Assembly: GCA_036946625.1 (NCBI GenBank)
Contig: JAQIIU010000003.1
Location: 1,811,001-1,875,000 of the forward strand
Source: Methylorubrum populi
GTDB taxonomy: Bacteria > Pseudomonadota > Alphaproteobacteria > Rhizobiales > Beijerinckiaceae
DNA: 64,000 nucleotides
Reading direction: 5' to 3'
A program made the position numbers and the translations under genes. The notes under the pieces are model-generated. The model was not told where the DNA came from. It saw nothing but the letters and a program-made list of their open reading frames with translations, and did not search any database. Positions 50,686 to 59,770 of the stretch are shown here, one piece after another; position 1 is the stretch's first letter, and every line of letters starts with the position of its first letter.

Positions 50686-50848
50686 CATCCGGTCGATGAG
50701 TTCGGCCTGTCCTGCGTCCTTGCGAGGCGAAGCCGTGGCAAACCAGGGCGCGACCTTTCCGGACCTGTCGCGCCCTGGATCGCTTCGCTGCCGCTCGCGA
50801 TGACGGAGGATGGCCGAACCCGAGGCGATCAAGCGGAAACGGTATGAG
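50686..50848. repeat. Dispersed ~160-bp intergenic repeat
   Basis: Full copy (CATCCGGTCGATGAGTTCGG to GGAAACGGTATGAG), very similar to 34059-34223. Small ORFs overlapping it on either strand are not genes. Confidence 0.87.
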
Positions 50849-51201
50849 TTGCCGCCGGCTGCGCGGACCCTGGCGAATGAAACCAAGGCGGGCATATGCG
50901 TGACGCTGTGCTCGCTCAGATAGCGAATTTCTATTTAGACAAGCCGGCCGCCCCCTTTCGGGACGAGGCTCTACCCCCGAGACTCATCCTTCTTCGGATT
51001 GCCCCGAGGCGGAGAGCGTCGCTCTCCGCCTCGCGTGTTCGTGAGCGGTTTTTGCCCGGCTCACTATCCGGAATCGTTCTAAAGAGCTTGATCCAAGTTT
51101 GGACCCGTTCTAATTAAGGCTCGTGACGGCGGGGTGCCGGGCCAGGAGCCAGCGGGGCCGAACCGCCGACGACGACACCGAACGACAACCGGAGAGAGAC
51201 C
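50849..51201. other. Intergenic region with a strong hairpin, no gene
   Basis: Nothing coding is supported, including a 73-aa frame at 50896-51117. A perfect 12-bp stem GAGGCGGAGAGC / GCTCTCCGCCTC with GTC loop lies at 51006-51032. The AT-rich stretch 51070-51118 is the likely promoter zone of the small cysteine protein gene. Confidence 0.55.
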
Positions 51202-51411
51202 ATGGCCACCAACAGCAACGCCGCCTGCCAGAGCTGCCGCTTCTTCGACGACCACAAGACCAACGGCGCCCAGGCTTCGGGCGACCAGGGCCTGTGCCGC
51301 TTCAACCCGCCGGTGAGCCAGCCCGATCCGCAGGGCCAGGGCCTGTGGCCGGTGGTGGCGTCCAAGGATTGGTGCGGTCACTTCACCGCCGACGTCACCC
51401 CGGCCGAGTAA
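51202..51411 (+). CDS. Small four-cysteine protein, 69 aa
   Basis: Compact protein with CQSCRFF, GLCRFNPP and KDWCGHF spaced like a small metal-binding site (C-x2-C, C, C). Low predicted hydrophobicity, no signal. GGAGAGAG precedes the ATG. It is followed by a perfect terminator, so it is probably a short monocistronic, well expressed gene. Family not named; Zn or Fe binding is inferred. Confidence 0.72.
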   Translation: MATNSNAACQSCRFFDDHKTNGAQASGDQGLCRFNPPVSQPDPQGQGLWPVVASKDWCGHFTADVTPAE

Positions 51412-51520
51412 GAGCGCCTCACGAAACTCCCGGTCACCGGTCGCTTCCCCTGCGGACGCGTCGGCGCAGCGGGCGTTTCGCGAGAGACACTAAGCCGCGG
51501 GCCGACAGGGTTCGTTCGAA

Positions 51521-51551
51521 AGGGCCGGTGCCGCTGGGCACCGGCCCTTTT
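51521..51551 (+). terminator. Rho-independent terminator after the small cysteine protein
   Basis: AGGGCCGGTGCC and GGCACCGGCCCT pair perfectly over 12 bp with a GCTG loop and are followed by TTT. Best terminator in the window. Confidence 0.88.
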
Positions 51552-51758
51552 CGCACGTGTCCCGCAAAGGGCGGTCGATTGCGCCGAAACCGCCCCGCGG
51601 CGGTCATGATCCGGTCACCTTCCGATCCGATGGCTGCGGCGAGAGGGCAACGGTCCAGGCGGACCGGCCCCGGCTCGGCCGCCGACGGCCGGCCCGAATG
51701 GTCAGGATCGAGCGGTGCGGCACGGAATCGCCGCCGCGCCGGATGTGGGGATGATTGC

Positions 51759-52439
51759 ATGAACTTCGGACCGATCGGTGCGCGCATGGCCTGCCTCCGC
51801 ACCGCCCGCGGCGCGGGCCTCGGTGCCGCCCTCGGCGCCCTGCTGGCCGTCCCCGCCTCGGCCGCGGCGCCGCACGACCCGAGCGGCACCTGGCTGACCC
51901 AGGACGGCAAGGCCCGCATCCGCGTCGAGAAGTGCGGCCCGCAGGAGAGGAACCTGTGCGGTTACGCCGTGTGGCTGAAGACGCCGCTCAACGACGAGGG
52001 CAAGCCGCGGGTCGACTTCCGCAACCCCGATCCGAAGAAGCGCACGCGCGCCTCCCTCGGCCACCAGCTCATCCTCGGCCTCAAGCTGAACGACGAGGCC
52101 CATTACGAGGGCAAGATCTACAACGCCGAGGACGGCAAGTTCTACGACGTCACGGTCTGGTCGGACGGCCCGGAAGAACTGACCGTCAAGGGCTGCCTGA
52201 TCGCCTTCCTGTGCCAGTCGCAGACCTGGACCAGGGTGAGCGACACCCAGCCCGGCCAGCTCACCGGCCCGACCAACGGCCCGAACGGCCCCCGCGCCGA
52301 TGCCGAGTGGACACCGAAGGCCGCGCCGGGCGCCACCGCCAACGGTCCCGCCGCCACCGGCACCGCCGGCCCGGCGCCCGGGGCCAAGCCGGCGCCGAAG
52401 CCCGCCGCGCCCAAGGCCCCGGCCGCCCCGGCGCAGTAA
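51759..52439 (+). CDS. DUF2147 secreted protein
   Basis: 226 aa: signal peptide (GLGAALGALLAVPASAAA), then a DUF2147 domain (GTWLTQDGKARIRVEKC, LCGYAVWLK, YNAEDGKFYDVTVW, LTVKGCLIAFLCQSQTWTRV) with paired cysteines, then a Pro/Ala tail. A lipocalin-like beta barrel is expected; function unknown. Start ATG 51759 or the internal MACLRTAR. Confidence 0.85.
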   Translation: MNFGPIGARMACLRTARGAGLGAALGALLAVPASAAAPHDPSGTWLTQDGKARIRVEKCGPQERNLCGYAVWLKTPLNDEGKPRVDFRNPDPKKRTRASLGHQLILGLKLNDEAHYEGKIYNAEDGKFYDVTVWSDGPEELTVKGCLIAFLCQSQTWTRVSDTQPGQLTGPTNGPNGPRADAEWTPKAAPGATANGPAATGTAGPAPGAKPAPKPAAPKAPAAPAQ

Positions 52440-52568
52440 GCAGTCATACATGGCCGCCGGTCGTGCCGGACGACTCGAACGAGTCTTCCGGCACCGACGC
52501 TCACGGCGCCTCACCGCGCCCTCCGCTCCAGCGTCGGCACGCGCCCGCGCGCAATCGTTCGAAGACGA

Positions 52569-53729
52569 TCAGGCCGTCGGCGCCGCCACCCGCTGGCGCA
52601 AGCCCGCGATCACCGCCTTCAGCATCTCCGCGCTCGCCTCGTCCGAGAGGCCGCCGGGGGTGCGGGCGGCGTAGATCCGCTCGTGCACGAAGGCGAGCTT
52701 GGCGATCACCGCGGGCGTCAGCTTGAACGGGTAGAGCGGCGGCTGGCCCATGGAGCGGTTGAGCGAATTCACCGCGTAGGTCAGCGGGATCCACGCCTCG
52801 ATCACCCGCTCGAAATCCGGCGTCCCGTAGGGGTCGAAATCGACGCAGGTGGATGGCGCCGCCGGCTCCGCTGCGCCGCGCAGCTTCGGCCGCAGGCGGA
52901 TCTCGAAGGCGCTGCCCGTCTCCAGCGTGTCGACGATGTGCAGGTAATGGGCGAAGGTCTCGGCGAAATCCTCCCACGGGTGGGCGGTGGCGTAGGCCGA
53001 GACGAAGGATTCCTGCCAATCGGGCGGCGGCCCCTCGGCGTGGTGACGCCGGAGCGCGACGCCGTAATCGGCGCTCTCGTCGCCGAACAGGAGGCGGAAG
53101 ACCGGCAGGCTCGCGTCGAAGCGCACCAGCAGGTTCCAGAAGTAGTGCCCGATCTCGTGGCGGAAGTGGCCGAGCAGGGTGCGGTAGTACTCGCCGAACA
53201 GCTTGCGGCGGCGCTCGCGCTCCACGTCGTCGGCCTCGGCGACGGACAGGGTGATGAGCCCGTCGAGATGGCCCGTCATCACCGGCGGCCCGGCGGATTC
53301 GGCGAGGAAGTCGAAGGCGAGCCCGTCGGAATACTGCGCCCGCGTCACCAGCGGCAGGTCGAGGCGCAGCAGCGAGTAGAACAGCCGGTGCTTGGCCGCC
53401 TCGATCTGGCGCCAGGGTTCGAGATTGGCCGGAACGCCCAGGTCCGGCACCACGCGGTTGTGGCGGCAGGCGACGCAGAAGGCTTCGCCGGATTCGGCCG
53501 GCACCATCCAGTTGCAGGCGCCATGGACGGCGTTGGCGCAGAGGCGGTACTTGCGGCCCGGATGGGCGTAGGCCCGGAACAGGGGGCCGCGCGCGTCCGC
53601 GCCGCAGGGCTCCAGCGCCGAGACCTCGTGCCGGTCGCAGACGTAACCGAGCCGGCGCTCGCAGCTCTCGCAGACCGTGCTCTCGAACGAGACCGGCTGG
53701 TCGCAGGCTTGGCACTGGAAGATCTGCAT
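52569..53729 (-). CDS. Putative zinc-binding metallopeptidase
   Basis: 386 aa. An N-terminal zinc ribbon (FQCQACDQPVSFESTVCESC) is followed by CANAVHGACNWM and CVACRHN, then a gluzincin/peptidase domain with HEIGHYFW (H-E-x-x-H) and a distal EDFAETFAHYLHI that can supply the third ligand. This matches the bacterial family with N-terminal zinc ribbon and M-type peptidase. Convergent position to DUF2147 and divergent from the TGase cluster, where it frequently occurs; possible partner protease. Confidence 0.82.
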   Translation of the reverse strand: MQIFQCQACDQPVSFESTVCESCERRLGYVCDRHEVSALEPCGADARGPLFRAYAHPGRKYRLCANAVHGACNWMVPAESGEAFCVACRHNRVVPDLGVPANLEPWRQIEAAKHRLFYSLLRLDLPLVTRAQYSDGLAFDFLAESAGPPVMTGHLDGLITLSVAEADDVERERRRKLFGEYYRTLLGHFRHEIGHYFWNLLVRFDASLPVFRLLFGDESADYGVALRRHHAEGPPPDWQESFVSAYATAHPWEDFAETFAHYLHIVDTLETGSAFEIRLRPKLRGAAEPAAPSTCVDFDPYGTPDFERVIEAWIPLTYAVNSLNRSMGQPPLYPFKLTPAVIAKLAFVHERIYAARTPGGLSDEASAEMLKAVIAGLRQRVAAPTA

Positions 53730-53960
53730 GGGAGGCCCCGCTCCGGCCGCTGCGGGCTCCCCACAGGAACCGGGCCGCGCCGGAACCAAGGGTCGTGAGC
53801 CGGGCGAAGTTCCCCGCCGTCGGGCACCGGGGCGACTGCACGGTTCTTGCTTTTTCGAGCGCTCCATCCCGCCGCCGGGATGTATAAGGTGCGCGACCCG
53901 CGGCAGAGCGCGCCGCACCGAACCGTCGCGAGACATCGAGAAACGACTTCCGGAGCCTCC

Positions 53961-56900
53961 GTGTCGATCCAAGCCGCCCTGCACCACGTCACGCATTACC
54001 GCTACGACCGGCCGATCGCGCTGGGGCCGCAGACGATCCGCCTGCGCCCGGCGCCCCATGCCCGGACGAAGGTGCCGGCCTACGCGCTGAGGGTGACGCC
54101 GGAGAACCACTTCATCAACTGGCAGCAGGATCCGGCCGGCAACTGGCTCGCCCGCCTCGTCTTCCCGGAGAAGACCGCCGAGTTCCGGGTCGAGGTCGAT
54201 CTCACCGCCGATCTCGCGGTGATCAACCCGTTCGACTTCTTCGTCGAGCCCTATGCCGAGCGCCGCCCCTTCGACTACGAGGCGGACCTCAAGGTCGCGC
54301 TCGCGCCCTACCTCGTCCTCGACGACGCGCAGGGCGCGGAGATCGACGCCTTTCTGGCCGAGGTGCCCGACGAGACCCACACGGTCGACTTCCTCGTGGC
54401 GCTGAACGAGCGGGTGCGGGCGGCGGTCGCCTACGGCGTGCGCATGGAGCCCGGCGTGCAGACGCCGGCCGAGACCCTGACCCTGAAGAGCGGCTCCTGC
54501 CGGGATTCCGCGTGGCTGCTGGTGCAGGTGCTGCGCCGGCTCGGGCTGGCCGCCCGCTTCGTCTCGGGCTACCTGATCCAGCTCGTGCCCGACACCACCG
54601 CGGTCGACGGCCCGGCGGGCACCACCAGCGACTTCACCGACCTGCACGCCTGGGCCGAGGTCTACCTGCCCGGCGCCGGCTGGATCGGCTTCGACGCCAC
54701 CTCCGGCCTGCTCGCCGGCGAGGGGCACATCCCGCTGGCGGCCACCGCCCACCACAACGCCGCCGCGCCGATCTCGGGGCTCGCCGAACCGGCCGAGGTC
54801 GCATTCGCCCACGACATGACGATCAGCCGCGTCGCCGAGGCGCCGCGCATCACCAAGCCGTTCTCGGACGAGATCTGGACGGCGATGGACCGGCTCGGCG
54901 AGCGCATCGACGCGGATCTGGCCGCGCAGGACGTGCGCCTGACCATGGGCGGCGAGCCGACCTTCGTCTCGGTGGACGACTTCGAATCCCCCGAATGGAA
55001 CGTCGCCGCCGTGGGCCCGACCAAGCGGGGCCTGGCCGACCGGCTGGTGCGGCGCCTGCGCGACCGCTTCGCCCCCGGCGGCATGCTGCATTACGGCCAG
55101 GGCAAGTGGTATCCCGGCGAGAGCCTGCCGCGCTGGGCCTTCGCCCTGTACTGGCGCAAGGACGGCGTGCCGGCCTGGCGCAACGCCGAGCTGATCGCCG
55201 TCGAGGACGGCTCGAAGACCGCTACCATCACCGATGCCGAGCGACTGGTCGGCGCGCTCGCCGAACGGCTCGAACTCGCCCGCTTCGTCTTTCCGGCCTA
55301 CGAGGACGCGGCCTACTGGAAGGCCCGCGAGAGCGAATTGCCGGCCAACGTCACGACCGCGGCGCCGCGGACCGGCAGCCCGGAGGCCGATGCCCGCTTC
55401 CAGCGCGTGTTCGGGCGCGGCCTCGACAATCCGGTCGGCTACGTGCTGCCGCTCGCCAACCTCGCGGCGGGGGAGGGGCGGGCCTGGATCTCGGAGGCCT
55501 GGGCCTTCCGCCGCGGCGGCGCTTATCTCAGCCCCGGCGACTCGCCGATGGGGTTCCGCCTGCCGCTCGGCTCGCTTCCTCACGTGCCGCCGGACTCCTA
55601 CCCCTACTACCACCCGCAGGACCCGCTCGACGCCCGCGCCGGCCTGCCCGCCGATCCGGGCGCGCCGCTCCCGAAAAGATCGGACCGGGCCAACGGCGGC
55701 GGGATCGAGGGCGTGGCGGTGCGCACCGCGCTGGCGGTCGAGCCCCGCGACGGCGTGCTGTGCGTGTTCATGCCGCCCCTGGAGCGGGCCGACGAGTACC
55801 TCGACCTCGTCGGGCATCTGGAGCGCGCCGCGGAGGCCGTCGGCCAGCCGATCCATATCGAGGGCTACGAGCCGCCCTACGATCCGCGCCTCTCGGTCAT
55901 CAAGGTCACGCCCGATCCCGGCGTGATCGAGGTGAACGTGCACCCCGCCGCCTCCTGGCGCGAGGCCGTCGACATCACCGCCGGCCTCTACGAGGAGGCA
56001 CGCCAGACGCGGCTGTGCGCGGAAAAATTCATGATCGACGGGCGCCACACCGGCACGGGCGGGGGCAACCACGTCGTGCTCGGCGGCGCGAGCCCGGCCG
56101 ACTCGCCGTTCCTGCGCCGGCCGGATCTCCTGAAGAGCCTCGTGCTGTTCTGGCAGCGGCATCCGTGCCTGTCCTACCTGTTCGCCGGCCTCTATGTCGG
56201 CCCGACGAGTCAGGCGCCGCGCATGGACGAGGCGCGCCACGACGGGCTCTACGAGCTGGAGATCGCGCTGGCCCAGGTGCCGGGTCCGGACGAGGCCAAC
56301 ATCCCGCACTGGCTGGTCGACCGGTTGTTTCGCAACATCCTCGCGGACGTGACCGGCAACACCCATCGGGCCGAGATCTGCATCGACAAGCTGTTCTCGC
56401 CGGACGGGCCGACGGGCCGCCTCGGCCTGCTCGAATTCCGCTCCTTCGAGATGCCGCCGGACGCGCGCATGAGCCTCGCGCAACAGGTGCTCTTGCGGGC
56501 GATCGTCGCCTGGCTCTGGCGCGAGCCGCAGACGGGGGGCTGTGTCCGCTGGGGCACGGCCCTGCACGATCGCTTCATGCTGCCGCATTTCCTCTGGGCC
56601 GACTTCCTCGGCGTGCTGGAAGACCTGCGGACCGGCGGCTACGACTTCGATCCTCTGGCCTTCGCGGCTCAAGCCGCGTTCCGCTTCCCCGTCTTCGGCC
56701 GGGTCGAGCAGGGCGGCGTCGGCCTCGAACTGCGCCAGGCGCTGGAGCCCTGGCACGTGCTGGGCGAAGAGGGGACAGCCGGGGGAACCGTGCGCTTCGT
56801 GGACGCATCCGTCGAGCGGCTTCAGGTGAAGGTCGAGGGCTACGTCCCCGGCCGGCACGTGATCGCCTGCAACGGCCGGCGCCTGCCGATGACGCCGACC

Positions 56901-57233
56901 GGCGCCAGCGGCGAGGCGGTCGCCGGCCTGCGCTTCAAGGCGTGGCAGCCGGCCTCCTCGCTGCACCCGACGATCCCGCCGCACGGGCCGCTGACCTTCG
57001 ACATCCTCGACGCCTGGAGCGGCCGCTCGCTCGGCGGCTGCCGCTACCATGTCAGCCATCCGGGCGGGCGCAACTACGACAGCTTCCCCGTCAACGCCTA
57101 CGAGGCGGAGGGGCGCCGCCTCGCCCGGTTCGAGGCGATGGGCCACACCCCCGGCCGCGTCGCGATGCCGGCCGAGGAGCGCACGGGCGACTTCCCCCTG
57201 ACCCTCGACCTGCGCACGCCCGCGCCCCGATGA
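53961..57233 (+). CDS. Transglutaminase-like protein with DUF2126 domain
   Basis: 1090 aa. N-terminal bacterial transglutaminase-like region with a Cys-His-Asp triad C180 (KSGSCRDSAWLL), H229 (LHAWAEVYLP) and D245 (WIGFDATSG). The remaining ~800 residues are the DUF2126 domain (RLTMGGEPTFVS, HTGTGGGNHVVLGG, FRSFEMPPDARMSL), thought to resemble COOH-NH2 ligases. Starts at GTG 53961 with GGAG 9 nt upstream. Stop overlaps the next ATG. Function predicted to be peptide bond cleavage/ligation on an unknown substrate. Confidence 0.87.
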   Translation: MSIQAALHHVTHYRYDRPIALGPQTIRLRPAPHARTKVPAYALRVTPENHFINWQQDPAGNWLARLVFPEKTAEFRVEVDLTADLAVINPFDFFVEPYAERRPFDYEADLKVALAPYLVLDDAQGAEIDAFLAEVPDETHTVDFLVALNERVRAAVAYGVRMEPGVQTPAETLTLKSGSCRDSAWLLVQVLRRLGLAARFVSGYLIQLVPDTTAVDGPAGTTSDFTDLHAWAEVYLPGAGWIGFDATSGLLAGEGHIPLAATAHHNAAAPISGLAEPAEVAFAHDMTISRVAEAPRITKPFSDEIWTAMDRLGERIDADLAAQDVRLTMGGEPTFVSVDDFESPEWNVAAVGPTKRGLADRLVRRLRDRFAPGGMLHYGQGKWYPGESLPRWAFALYWRKDGVPAWRNAELIAVEDGSKTATITDAERLVGALAERLELARFVFPAYEDAAYWKARESELPANVTTAAPRTGSPEADARFQRVFGRGLDNPVGYVLPLANLAAGEGRAWISEAWAFRRGGAYLSPGDSPMGFRLPLGSLPHVPPDSYPYYHPQDPLDARAGLPADPGAPLPKRSDRANGGGIEGVAVRTALAVEPRDGVLCVFMPPLERADEYLDLVGHLERAAEAVGQPIHIEGYEPPYDPRLSVIKVTPDPGVIEVNVHPAASWREAVDITAGLYEEARQTRLCAEKFMIDGRHTGTGGGNHVVLGGASPADSPFLRRPDLLKSLVLFWQRHPCLSYLFAGLYVGPTSQAPRMDEARHDGLYELEIALAQVPGPDEANIPHWLVDRLFRNILADVTGNTHRAEICIDKLFSPDGPTGRLGLLEFRSFEMPPDARMSLAQQVLLRAIVAWLWREPQTGGCVRWGTALHDRFMLPHFLWADFLGVLEDLRTGGYDFDPLAFAAQAAFRFPVFGRVEQGGVGLELRQALEPWHVLGEEGTAGGTVRFVDASVERLQVKVEGYVPGRHVIACNGRRLPMTPTGASGEAVAGLRFKAWQPASSLHPTIPPHGPLTFDILDAWSGRSLGGCRYHVSHPGGRNYDSFPVNAYEAEGRRLARFEAMGHTPGRVAMPAEERTGDFPLTLDLRTPAPR

Positions 57234-59770
57234 TCGCTTCGGCCGCCCTCGCGGACGGGCCCACGCCCGACGCCTCGACCTGGGTGGCCGACGACGCGGC
57301 CACGCGCATGCGCCGCTGGACGGAAGGGTACGCGCCCCGCCCCGGCCTCGCCGACGAGCTGATGGATGCGGACGGCGCCTTGCGCGGCGGCTGGCCGCGC
57401 TTCCTCGAACGCCTCGCCCGGCTCGACGACCGCGAGGTCGCCGCCCGCTTCCTCTCCGCCGAGCGGCATATCCGCGACGCCGGCATCTCCTACCGGGTCT
57501 ACGGCGACGGGCGCGAGCATCCCTGGCCGCTGGGCTCGCTGCCGCTCGTGATCGACGCCGCCGACTGGGCGGAATTGTCCGCCGGCATCGTTCAGCGCGC
57601 CGGCCTGATGGAGCGCATCGTCGCCGACCTCTACGGCGCCGGACGGCTCGTCTCGGAGGGCTTTCTGCCCGCGGGCGTGGCGGCGGGGCATCCCGAGTTC
57701 CTGCGGCCCGTCCACGGCATCGCGCCGCCCGGCGGGCGCTGGCTGCCGATCTACGCGGCGGATGTCGGCCGCGGCCCCGACGGGCGCTGGCAGGTTCTGG
57801 CCGACCGCACCCAGGCGCCCTCCGGCCTCGGCTACGCGCTGGAGAACCGGATGGTGCTCGCCCGGGCCTTCCCGGACCTGTTCGCCGACCTCCACGTCGA
57901 GCGCCTGCCGGCCTTCTTCCAGGCGTTCCGGGCCGGACTGGCCGCGTCCTGCGCCCGCAGCGACCCGCGCATCTGCCTGCTCACCTCGGGGCCCTACAGC
58001 AGCACCTATGTCGAGCAGGCCGCGCTCGCCCGCTATCTCGGCTTCCTCCTGGTCGAGGGCGACGATCTCGTGGTGCGCGACGGGCTGCTGCACGTGCGCA
58101 CCATCGCCGGGCTCAAGCGCACCGACGCCGTGTGGCGGCGGATCGACGCCGACTATCTCGATCCGATGGAGCTGCGCTCCGACTCGCGCCTCGGCGTGCC
58201 CGGCATCCTCCAGGTGCTGCGCCGGGGAGGCGCCGTCGTCGGCAACATGCCGGGCTCCGGCGTGCTCGAATCGGCCGCGCTCGGCCCCTACCTGCCGGCC
58301 ATCGCGCGGGCCCTCACCGGCGAGGAACTGCGCCTGACCGGCCCGCGCACGTGGTGGTGCGGCGATTCCGACGGGCTCGGTCACGCGCTGGCCAACCTCG
58401 ACCATCTGACGCTGCGGCCCGCCGCGACCCCGGTGCGCGGCCCGGAGCGCGACGCGATGCTCGCCGGCCCCGTCCTCGACGCCGCCCGCGTCCGCGCCGT
58501 GGCGGCCTTGCGCGAGCGGCCGTTCGACTGGGTGGCGCAGGAGCCCGCGCCGCTCTCGACCATGCCGGCGTGGCAGGACGGGCGGCTGGTGGCCCGCCCC
58601 TTCGTGATGCGCGTCTTCGCCGCCGCCACGCCGGACGGCTGGCGGGTCTTGCCGAGCGCCTTCTGCCGCGTGGCCGAGCGCGAGGGCGCCGACCCGAGCG
58701 AGATGCGCGCCGGCATCCGCTCCGCCGACGTCTGGGTCCTGTCCGACACGCCCGTCGACACGCCGCCCCTGGTGCACGCGAGTGCCCCGCGCATCCGCCG
58801 CATCGCCGGCCACCTGCCGTCGCGGGCAGCCGACAACCTGTTCTGGTTCGGGCGCTATCTCGAGCGGGCGGAAGCCGTGACCCGCCTCGTCCAGGCCCAT
58901 CTCGGCGTCTTCAGCGAGGCGGTCGCCGCCGACGCGTCGGGCGCGGAGGGCGCGCCGACGGCGCTCGCCATCCGCGCGCTGCTCAAGAGTTGGGGGTCGG
59001 TCAGCGCGGCCGACCTCGCCCCGGCGGCGCTGGCGCAGGAGGCGCTCTCCGGCAAGACCGTCCACGGCTCGGGTCTCAGCCACGTTCTGGAAGCCCGGCG
59101 CATCGCCACGTCCCTGCGCGAGCGGCTGCCGGCGGAATCCTGGCGGGCGCTCGCCGACCTGCGCGACACCCTGGTCTACAGCGAGGGCTGGGTGCCGACC
59201 GAGGCGCAGCTCTTCGGCAAGGCCGAGCGGGCGCTCGGCCACCTCGCCGCGCTCACCGGCCTGATCCACGAGAACATGGGCCACGCCGCCGGCTGGCGCT
59301 TCGCCGACATGGGCAAGCGCGTCGAGCGGGCGATCAACACCTGCAGCTTCGGCTCACGCTTCTGCGGCCCGGAGGCGAGCGCCGAGGATCTCGGCGTCAT
59401 GCTCTCGCTGGCCGATTCGCAGATCGCCTACGGCGCCCGCTACCTCGTCGGCGTGAGCCGCGACGCGGTGTGCGACATGGCGGTGCTCGACCCCGACAAT
59501 CCGCGCTCCGTCGCCTACCAGGTGCGGGCGATCACCGCCCATCTCGACGCCCTGCCGGCGCTCGCCGCCGACGGGCTGCCCGAGCCGCACCGCCGCCGGG
59601 CGCTGGCGCTCGCCGGCACGCTCCAGACGGCGGAGGCCGCCGCGTGCGACGGCGAGGCCCTGGAGCGCTTCGAGACGGATCTGGAGGGCCTCGCCGACGG
59701 AATCGCCGGGCGCTACTTCCCCAACGGCCCCGACGCCCTGCGGCCCGAGAAGCTCACGGGTCTCGCTTGA
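57230..59770 (+). CDS. Circularly permuted ATP-grasp / alpha-E fusion protein
   Basis: 846 aa. Residues ~60-500 are a circularly permuted ATP-grasp domain (WLPIYAADVGRGPDGRW, RICLLTSGPYSSTYVEQAAL, VGNMPGSGVLESAALGPYLP), and ~515-835 the all-helical alpha-E domain (SRAADNLFWFGRYLERAEAV, MGHAAGWRFADMGKRVERAI). Many genomes encode these as two genes; here they are fused. ATP-grasp enzymes form peptide-like bonds using acyl-phosphate. ATGA overlap upstream and TTGA overlap downstream. Confidence 0.87.
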   Translation: MIASAALADGPTPDASTWVADDAATRMRRWTEGYAPRPGLADELMDADGALRGGWPRFLERLARLDDREVAARFLSAERHIRDAGISYRVYGDGREHPWPLGSLPLVIDAADWAELSAGIVQRAGLMERIVADLYGAGRLVSEGFLPAGVAAGHPEFLRPVHGIAPPGGRWLPIYAADVGRGPDGRWQVLADRTQAPSGLGYALENRMVLARAFPDLFADLHVERLPAFFQAFRAGLAASCARSDPRICLLTSGPYSSTYVEQAALARYLGFLLVEGDDLVVRDGLLHVRTIAGLKRTDAVWRRIDADYLDPMELRSDSRLGVPGILQVLRRGGAVVGNMPGSGVLESAALGPYLPAIARALTGEELRLTGPRTWWCGDSDGLGHALANLDHLTLRPAATPVRGPERDAMLAGPVLDAARVRAVAALRERPFDWVAQEPAPLSTMPAWQDGRLVARPFVMRVFAAATPDGWRVLPSAFCRVAEREGADPSEMRAGIRSADVWVLSDTPVDTPPLVHASAPRIRRIAGHLPSRAADNLFWFGRYLERAEAVTRLVQAHLGVFSEAVAADASGAEGAPTALAIRALLKSWGSVSAADLAPAALAQEALSGKTVHGSGLSHVLEARRIATSLRERLPAESWRALADLRDTLVYSEGWVPTEAQLFGKAERALGHLAALTGLIHENMGHAAGWRFADMGKRVERAINTCSFGSRFCGPEASAEDLGVMLSLADSQIAYGARYLVGVSRDAVCDMAVLDPDNPRSVAYQVRAITAHLDALPALAADGLPEPHRRRALALAGTLQTAEAAACDGEALERFETDLEGLADGIAGRYFPNGPDALRPEKLTGLA

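Noticed and set aside
50896..51117. 73-aa ORF upstream of the small cysteine protein
   Set aside because: No ribosome binding site, contains the strong hairpin and a low-GC promoter-like end; not protein-like.
52569..57146. 1525-aa minus-strand ORF
   Set aside because: Only 52569-53729 is a real gene (metallopeptidase); the rest is antisense to the TGase gene with no recognisable content.
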